64,000 nt of DNA from Hirschia sp964352025 (GTDB lineage Bacteria > Pseudomonadota > Alphaproteobacteria > Caulobacterales > Hyphomonadaceae), in NCBI GenBank assembly GCA_964352025.1, contig CAYGPZ010000003.1, forward strand, positions 1 to 64,000. Reading direction: 5' to 3'. Shown here in pieces: positions 59,137-64,000 of the stretch. Within the stretch, counting starts at the first letter, position 1. Every line of letters begins with the position of its first letter. Both the position numbers and the translations under genes were made by a program. A model generated the notes under the pieces. It saw nothing but the letters and a program-made list of their open reading frames with translations, was not told where the DNA came from and did not search any database.

Positions 59137-59733
59137 CAGAAATTCCTCTTAGCCGCTATTACGACGAATTGTATTAAAATTAGACGGAAAGACTGAATCA
59201 AAACCTAAAATACAAATTCTTTTAAAATGCTGGATTGATTTTTTTTTGTAGTTGGGTGGGGAAGGGCTATGTGGTGGCAAAAAAATATTTGAAAAAAAGT
59301 CATTTTTGCAAATAAAAACCGCGCCTTGAAGGTAAACCAAATAATAATTTTGAATTTAAAATGATCAGACAAGTAAATGATAGGTTATTTTATTTGATAA
59401 CAATATTATGAATGTGCTGACTTCGATATAGGTGAAAGAGCTCCATATATGCCCTATAGTTTTGGTATATATAAGGATTATACACGCGCGTGCGCGTTTC
59501 TTCGGTTTTTGGATGGCACTATCACTTTAGTTGTGGTGAACCAAAAGTTACTGAAATACATCATGTTTTTATGGTAAACAAGTAATTACTCATTTACCAG
59601 GCAAGTTTTTGCTTAGTTAAACTTCGATTTCATCAATCTATTCTATAAACAACTCATCCGCCGCCGAGAAGATATAAAAACATGGGGGTGGAAACAAATA
59701 TAAGCCATGCAAACTAAATGCGGAGAATACAAA
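59137..59733. other. 597-base AT-rich spacer upstream of flp
   Basis: No gene is seen. It is AT-rich and holds two striking elements. One is a 26-bp dyad GGTAAACAAGTAATTACTCATTTACC region (59573-59598) centred 148 bases before the flp ATG. The other is a 19-base alternating purine-pyrimidine tract (59479-59497). It should carry the divergent promoters of flp and the CpaC-N-like gene. Confidence 0.6.
59573..59598. promoter_or_regulatory. 26-bp dyad upstream of flp
   Basis: GGTAAA at the left and TTTACC at the right flank the perfect palindrome AGTAATTACT. Both share the centre at 59585.5, and 11 of 13 position pairs match. That degree of symmetry over 26 bp is typical of a dimeric regulator site. 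The regulator is unknown. Confidence 0.6.
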
Positions 59734-59925
59734 ATGAAAAACCTATTGAAAAAGTTCTTTAAAGACGAGTCTGGTGCTACAGCTATTGAGTACGGTCTAA
59801 TCGCTGCTCTTGTTTCTGTTGCTATCATTGGTGGAGTATCTACTGTTGGTTCAAGTACCCAAAGTACTTTCGCAAACGTTGGTACTGAGATTGGTAAAGG
59901 TGCTGCTTCTTCTTCAGCTGGTTAA
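59734..59925 (+). CDS. flp: Flp-type major pilin
   Basis: The Flp pilin subunit: MKNLLKKFFKDESGATAIEYGLIAALVSVAI has the class III leader cleaved after Gly before ATAIEYGL, with the Glu at position 5 of the mature protein. The 63-residue length is right. The ATG at 59734 has GCGGAGAATACAAA upstream. An earlier ATG at 59707 adds nine residues. It is the first gene of the cpa cluster and ends at a strong terminator, which usually lets pilin be made in excess over the assembly proteins. Confidence 0.95.
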   Translation: MKNLLKKFFKDESGATAIEYGLIAALVSVAIIGGVSTVGSSTQSTFANVGTEIGKGAASSSAG

Positions 59926-59950
59926 TATCAGCCCTAGTACAAATCTAAAG

Positions 59951-59983
59951 AAAAGGCCGTCGGATATTCCGGCGGCCTTTTTT
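59951..59983 (+). terminator. flp terminator
   Basis: AAAAGGCCGTCGG (59951-59963) pairs with CCGGCGGCCTTTTTT (59969-59983), with one G-U pair. Downstream genes could be reached by partial readthrough, as in other tad loci. Confidence 0.88.
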
Positions 59984-60088
59984 GCATTATTTGATCTTCA
60001 ATAGTGAAACCGTGGGTAACCTAAAATTCACTTTGCTGCATTAATAGTCTGCAAACGATTTGAGCTTGTTGGCTAGTGGGGTGAGGGA

Positions 60089-60580
60089 ATGGTTTTGTTT
60101 GGTGCTGTAATCGTTTTTGCTGCTCTTAATATATGTGCGGCAATCTATGATGCGCTAATTCGTTTAATACCAAACTGGGTTTCGGTTGCGATAGCGTTGC
60201 TATTTTTACCAGCCGCGTATTTCGCCGGATTGTCTCTGGAGCAATTTGGCTGGCATCTGGTCGCTGGTGTTATTGCTTTTGCTATTGGTGTCGGGCTTTT
60301 TTATCTGAAAATTTGGGGTGGCGGAGATGCTAAGCTAGTTGCTGCGGTCTGTTTGTGGATGGGGACGACAGGTAGTTTGTCTTTTGTTACGGCATTCGCG
60401 ATTGCGGGTGGTGTTGTTGCGTTGCCATTGGTCGTTTTGAAGCGACTGAAATTACAACATAAAAATGAACGTGTTGCTCGCGCATTGGATGTGAAAAAAG
60501 TCCCATATGGAATAGCCATAGCAGTCGGTGCATTTTGGGCCGCGCCATACTCTCCAATTCTGCAGCAGGTAATTCGTTAA
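60089..60580 (+). CDS. cpaA: CpaA/TadV prepilin peptidase
   Basis: A 163-residue aspartate prepilin peptidase (A24) with about four membrane helices. The catalytic Asps are in IYDALIRLIPNW and the WGGGDAKLVAA loop. It lacks the N-terminal methylase domain of full-length PilD, as is typical of CpaA/TadV. It should cleave Flp, and likely the TadE proteins and the orphan pilin at 12899. It starts 163 bases after flp, downstream of the flp terminator. Confidence 0.93.
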   Translation: MVLFGAVIVFAALNICAAIYDALIRLIPNWVSVAIALLFLPAAYFAGLSLEQFGWHLVAGVIAFAIGVGLFYLKIWGGGDAKLVAAVCLWMGTTGSLSFVTAFAIAGGVVALPLVVLKRLKLQHKNERVARALDVKKVPYGIAIAVGAFWAAPYSPILQQVIR

Positions 60581-60658
60581 CAAATTAACGATACGTTTAG
60601 GACATATGTGAAATTGTATTGCAACACATTTGAAGTCTAAGGGCTTTGGGAGAATCAA

Positions 60659-61537
60659 ATGCCAATTATGCGTCTTGTCATTCTGTTGATTGCAGCGGCT
60701 GCAGCTGTTGCTGCGGCTTTTCTCGTGAATGGCATGCAGAATTCATCATCTCCAGCTGTTATGCCCATTCAGGCATCTACGTTATCAGGGCTAGGTGAGC
60801 AGAAACAAGAAATGCCTGTTTTGAAAGTGCTTGTTGCTGCGGCCGATTTGAAAGTTGGACAGTTTATACAAGAGGGGCATCTGAGCTGGGAGTCTTGGCC
60901 TGAAGAAGCGAATACGACTTCGTTTTTCACAGAAGAAATTAGTCCTGACGCTATTGAAGCTATGCAGGGAGCAGTCGTTCGCACCACTATGGTCGCAGGT
61001 GAGCCCCTTACAGCGACCAAAGTTGTTCATCCTGGTGAGGCCGGATTTATGTCCGCAGTTCTTACGCCGGGTATGAGGGCTGTCGGTGTCGAGATTTCAG
61101 CGGAAACAGCTGCTGGTGGGTTTATTTATCCTAATGATCATGTCGATGTCTTGTTGACATTTGAAGTGGATGTAATGGGACCGGGCGGTGTAACAGAAGA
61201 AACCGCCATCGATACTATTCTTAACAATATTCGAGTGCTTGCAATTGACGGTTATTATCGCCCTGTAGAGGGACAAGAGCAGGGTGACGCCGTCGTCGGG
61301 CACCGTGCGACGCTTGAATTGAAAAAGCAGGACGCCATGGTTCTTATGGCGGCTCAGGAACGTGGTGAAATTTCATTGGTATTACGCTCGGTTTCTGAAT
61401 TGGGCGGTCCATCTGGTGCCACCGCTAGTGGGCTTGCCATCGCATCACGTCGCGGTGGTGGTTCTGATGGTGTGCGTGTCTTTGAAAAAGGTGTGGGGGT
61501 CGCGCCAATGAATGCTCCTCCGGGGGTGCCGCAGTGA
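60659..61537 (+). CDS. cpaB: CpaB/RcpC Flp pilus assembly protein
   Basis: A 292-residue protein with a TM or signal start (RLVILLIAAAAAVAAAFLV) and a SAF domain (VLVAAADLKVGQFIQEGHLSWESWPEE). It is the CpaB/RcpC accessory of the pilus secretin. MRAVGVEISAETAAGGFIYPND and the FVDVLLT-type stretch are family-conserved. It overlaps cpaC by 4 bases (GTGA). Confidence 0.93.
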   Translation: MPIMRLVILLIAAAAAVAAAFLVNGMQNSSSPAVMPIQASTLSGLGEQKQEMPVLKVLVAAADLKVGQFIQEGHLSWESWPEEANTTSFFTEEISPDAIEAMQGAVVRTTMVAGEPLTATKVVHPGEAGFMSAVLTPGMRAVGVEISAETAAGGFIYPNDHVDVLLTFEVDVMGPGGVTEETAIDTILNNIRVLAIDGYYRPVEGQEQGDAVVGHRATLELKKQDAMVLMAAQERGEISLVLRSVSELGGPSGATASGLAIASRRGGGSDGVRVFEKGVGVAPMNAPPGVPQ

Positions 61538-63162
61538 TTTGGCGTGAGTGGAACTCGGTAATGAGTGTGAAAATTATGAGAATGATAAGCAGAATTGTAA
61601 TTGCTTTTGCGGTGGTTGTCAGCTCTTTGGTTGGGGCGGTGAGTTTTGCGCAAGTGAATGAAACCCCAAGCCAAACAATTCGCGTGAAAGTGACTGAGCC
61701 AGGGCAAAGTGCGACGTCTCGTGCTCTTAATATTGCTCAAAACAAAACCGCTATCCTCGAGTTTGAAGAAGATGTCGATGATATTCTTGTCGCTAACCCT
61801 GAGATTGCTGATGTTTTAGCGCGGTCTAAGAGAAGAATCGCTGTGCTAGCCAAGGGTAAGGGCGAAAGCAGCATTATCTTTACGAATGTGAATGGCGAAG
61901 AAATATTGGCTCTTGATGTCATTGTTGCAGGTCAGGGCGTTAGCGAGTTGCAGGCACTGTTGGAACAATATGTCCCACGTTCGTCTGTGAAGGCTGAATT
62001 TGTGAATGGTGCCATTGTTCTTGCGGGTAAAGCTCCTAGCCTATCCGATGCTGATATGGCAATTCAGCTTGCTCAACAATTTGTTGTAGAAGAAAGCCCT
62101 GTCATAAATATGATTTCGATTGAAGGAAAAGATCAAGTCCTTCTGAAGGTTCGTATTGTGGAAATGCAGCGCTCTGTCATCAAGCAACTTGGGGTGAACC
62201 TTAGTGGTTCCGTGAGTGTTGGTGAACTTGCGAAAAAAGTTGTTCAGACTCCATATGACGCTGCGGGACTTCCGTTATTGGATGCCTTCGGAAATGTTAT
62301 CGAAAATGCTTTCTTGCCGGGGGCTCCGTGGGATCAATCCGTTACATTTGGTACTTCAAATTCTCTAGGTATTTCTGGTGAAGCTCTTGGCGGACTAAGT
62401 TTTAAGCCAAGTTACAACAATTTCGTTGGTGATAAATTGCAGAGTTCGGCAGGATTTTCCGTCGATATGCTGGAGCGGATCGGTCTTGTGCGCACGCTGG
62501 CTGAACCTAATTTGACTGCTCTTTCTGGTGAAAGTGCAAAATTTTTGGCTGGTGGTGAATTTCCTGTACCTTCTGAAGTCGACGATGATGGTGAAGTGGT
62601 TATTGAATTTAAACCTTTCGGGGTGGGGCTTGGTTTTACCCCCGTTGTTCTATCCGAAAGTCGTATTTCAATGCGTATTTCAACCGAAGTATCTGAGTTG
62701 ACTAATCAGGGTGGATATCAAGTCGGTGGAGGTGTAACTGTCGATGCACAAGGAAATACTATATCTCTACCTGCTGTTGTTATTCCTGCATTGAAAGTTC
62801 GCCGAGCTGACACAACCGTTGAAATGCCTTCAGGTGGGTCATTGGTTATTGCTGGTCTGATCCAGGAGCAAACACAACAAGCAATGGATAAAGTGCCGGG
62901 AGTTGGTAATTTGCCTGTCCTTGGATCATTATTCCGCTCAAGAGAGTTTAAAAACGACGAGACAGAACTTGTCGTCATCGTGACACCCTATTTGGTGGAC
63001 CCAACAGACCCGAAAAAGCTTCGGTCTCCGGATGATGGCATGGTTACCGTCCGAGATTCTAAAGCAATTTTCTTTGGAAAAATGAATGAAGTTTATGGTG
63101 TCGAAGGTGCTGATGTTGATGAGACAGCAGGTACAAACGGCGCTGGTTTCATATTTGATTGA
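61534..63162 (+). CDS. cpaC: CpaC/RcpA pilus secretin
   Basis: A 542-residue outer-membrane secretin for the Flp pilus. A signal region (IVIAFAVVVSSLVGAVSFAQ) leads to the N-terminal pilus-assembly domain (FEEDVDDILVANPEIADVLA). The C-terminal secretin domain follows (RTLAEPNLTALSGESAKFLAGGEFP, FKPFGVGLGFTPVVL, MPSGGSLVIAGLIQ). The start at the GTG at 61534 overlaps the cpaB stop. An ATG at 61561 is possible and shorter by nine residues. It follows the usual order cpaB-cpaC-cpaD. Confidence 0.95.
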   Translation: MIWREWNSVMSVKIMRMISRIVIAFAVVVSSLVGAVSFAQVNETPSQTIRVKVTEPGQSATSRALNIAQNKTAILEFEEDVDDILVANPEIADVLARSKRRIAVLAKGKGESSIIFTNVNGEEILALDVIVAGQGVSELQALLEQYVPRSSVKAEFVNGAIVLAGKAPSLSDADMAIQLAQQFVVEESPVINMISIEGKDQVLLKVRIVEMQRSVIKQLGVNLSGSVSVGELAKKVVQTPYDAAGLPLLDAFGNVIENAFLPGAPWDQSVTFGTSNSLGISGEALGGLSFKPSYNNFVGDKLQSSAGFSVDMLERIGLVRTLAEPNLTALSGESAKFLAGGEFPVPSEVDDDGEVVIEFKPFGVGLGFTPVVLSESRISMRISTEVSELTNQGGYQVGGGVTVDAQGNTISLPAVVIPALKVRRADTTVEMPSGGSLVIAGLIQEQTQQAMDKVPGVGNLPVLGSLFRSREFKNDETELVVIVTPYLVDPTDPKKLRSPDDGMVTVRDSKAIFFGKMNEVYGVEGADVDETAGTNGAGFIFD

Positions 63163-63177
63163 AGGTAAGAGGCGATT

Positions 63178-63840
63178 ATGAGCAACTGGAAAAAACTCGC
63201 GCTTCTGGGCGCTTCAGTAACATTTATGTCTGCATGTTCTCATTCAGATGAAACGCGTAACATTTTGGACGGAAAACACCGTGAAATTCAGGTCAAAGAA
63301 GATACGCACTATCTAGAGCTGTCTGATTTGGGCGTTGGTCACCTGTCGGCTCTGGATAGAAAACGCGTTCAAGAGTTTGCTCTTGCGTTTGATAAAGATG
63401 GGTATGGCCCGATTGTCTTGAGCGCACCTGAGGGGTCTAAAGCGGCGCGCAATGCGATTACGTCCATACGTTCTATTTTATCTCAAGCAGGTGTTTTGCC
63501 TGCAAAGATTTCAGTTGGTGGATATACACCGGATGCCGCCGATAAACTTCCCCCACTGGTCATGGCCTACAAATCCTATGAAGCGCATGTGCCTGGGTGT
63601 TCTTCTATCAATGAACATAGCATTACGAATTTGAGTTCAAACGGCTCACTTCCAAGTTTTGGATGTGCTGTAAATGAGAATATTGCGATGATGATCGCTG
63701 AACCTGGAGACATTCTCGGGCAAAGAGAGATCGGTCCGGGAGATTCTTCACGACAGCTGACTGTTTATGAAAAATATAGATTGGGTCAAAGCACAGCTTC
63801 CTCACAGGAAGCCGATGGCGGCAGCACTCAAGAGAATTAG
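63178..63840 (+). CDS. cpaD: CpaD-type Flp pilus lipoprotein
   Basis: A 220-residue lipoprotein (TFMSACS) of the CpaD pilus biogenesis family, with an OmpA-like periplasmic domain suggested by AFDKDGYGPIVLSAPEGSK. Its length and position after cpaC match CpaD. It probably helps the secretin at the outer membrane. A GGTAAGAGGC site lies before the ATG. cpaE follows after 22 bases. Confidence 0.9.
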   Translation: MSNWKKLALLGASVTFMSACSHSDETRNILDGKHREIQVKEDTHYLELSDLGVGHLSALDRKRVQEFALAFDKDGYGPIVLSAPEGSKAARNAITSIRSILSQAGVLPAKISVGGYTPDAADKLPPLVMAYKSYEAHVPGCSSINEHSITNLSSNGSLPSFGCAVNENIAMMIAEPGDILGQREIGPGDSSRQLTVYEKYRLGQSTASSQEADGGSTQEN

Positions 63841-63862
63841 ACCAAAGAATTAGGAGGGCTTC

Positions 63863-64000
63863 ATGACAGGTCCCAATGACACGCTTGATGACGAAACCTA
63901 CGAATCCCTAATCGAAGAATTAGGGTTGGATTTAGATATTGATGACCCGATTGGGGATGTCGATAGCGAAAGCGCCGTGTCTTCCGAAACTACATTCTCT
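63863..64000 (+). CDS. cpaE: CpaE-type pilus assembly ATPase, 5' part only
   Basis: The first 46 codons of the next gene, running off the right edge: MTGPNDTLDDETYESLIEEL and then acidic low-complexity sequence. The ATG has TAGGAGGGCT upstream. Position directly after cpaD makes CpaE (MinD-like ATPase with a receiver-like N-terminus) the best reading, but the visible part has no diagnostic motif. The acidic start is longer than I would expect. Confidence 0.65.
   Translation, partial: MTGPNDTLDDETYESLIEELGLDLDIDDPIGDVDSESAVSSETTFS

Noticed and set aside
59149..59340. 63-codon frame on - in the flp spacer
   Set aside because: AT-rich random frame without a ribosome site or recognisable content.
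59400..59733. CtrA box (TTAA-N7-TTAA) before flp
   Set aside because: I found only a half match (TTAA-N7-TTTC) and no full consensus.
1..64000. tRNA, rRNA, CRISPR, integrase or transposase genes
   Set aside because: I looked for typical motifs and repeats by eye and saw none. A tRNAscan and CRISPR search would be decisive.

Overview
The window looks like a chromosomal segment of a marine-type alphaproteobacterium with moderate GC. Hyphomonadaceae/Maricaulales-like is my inference, not something the sequence proves. Signs are a Caulobacter-type cpa/tad pilus locus, alphaproteobacterial families (DUF4167, DUF1178, DUF924, a J-protein-cobS-cobT block), the secA/ppiC/argJ order, a lysC-ptsP block, and an ornithine decarboxylase with a long structured leader. 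There are no rRNA, tRNA, CRISPR, phage or complete insertion-sequence features that I can see.

Layout. 1-5040: J-domain protein, cobS, cobT and a phytase-like lipoprotein on +. 5108-9835: accA (+), then a DUF481 barrel and secA on -. 10207-16805: parvulin lipoprotein, argJ, mutT and an orphan Flp-type pilin on +, then a divergent methyltransferase/comF pair, grxC, DUF1178, and YaiI plus DUF924 on -. 16918-23921: ubiG (-), then lysC, ptsP, a RodZ-like protein and ispG. 23975-32168: thioesterase, CE15-like esterase, MAPEG protein, a GGDEF/EAL regulator (-), prfA, MOSC, prmC and DUF4167. 32228-41283, all on -: VOC protein, DUF4349 lipoprotein, nspC, a four-gene metal-handling cluster, an SMI1/KNR4 protein, a REP-like spacer, carboxynorspermidine synthase, an SDR and ornithine decarboxylase. 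41531-44364 (-): P460 cytochrome, GlxA-type regulator and a glycosyltransferase. 44551-51595 (+): DUF533, nrdA, an unknown secreted protein, nrdB and AMP nucleosidase. 51662-57492: unknown Cys-rich lipoprotein, NTF2-like protein, CYP153 cytochrome P450, tyrosine phosphatase, pabB and pabC. 57489-64000: cpa/tad pilus locus, with two TadE-like proteins and a CpaC-N-like protein on -, and flp, cpaA, cpaB, cpaC, cpaD and the start of cpaE on +.

How genes work together. Ornithine decarboxylase makes putrescine, the saccharopine-dehydrogenase-like enzyme condenses it with aspartate semialdehyde to carboxyspermidine, and NspC decarboxylates this to spermidine. This is the alternative spermidine route, and LysC in the same window starts the aspartate semialdehyde branch. 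The metal cluster (His/Cys-rich secreted protein, barrel, His-rich HMA-like protein, MerT-like membrane protein) sits inside the polyamine region. Its terminator-like hairpin ends exactly at the nspC start codon. nrdA and nrdB are separate transcription units, each preceded by a pair of NrdR-like boxes with near three-turn spacing.

The most interesting non-coding signals are the candidate speF-type leader before ornithine decarboxylase, the hairpin abutting nspC, a 26-bp dyad upstream of flp, the structured secA/ppiC spacer, and the hairpins in the J-protein/cobS, grxC/DUF1178 and lysC/ptsP gaps. Apart from the known parts, I did not find a clear new defence or mobile system. The metal cluster is the best candidate for an undescribed functional unit.
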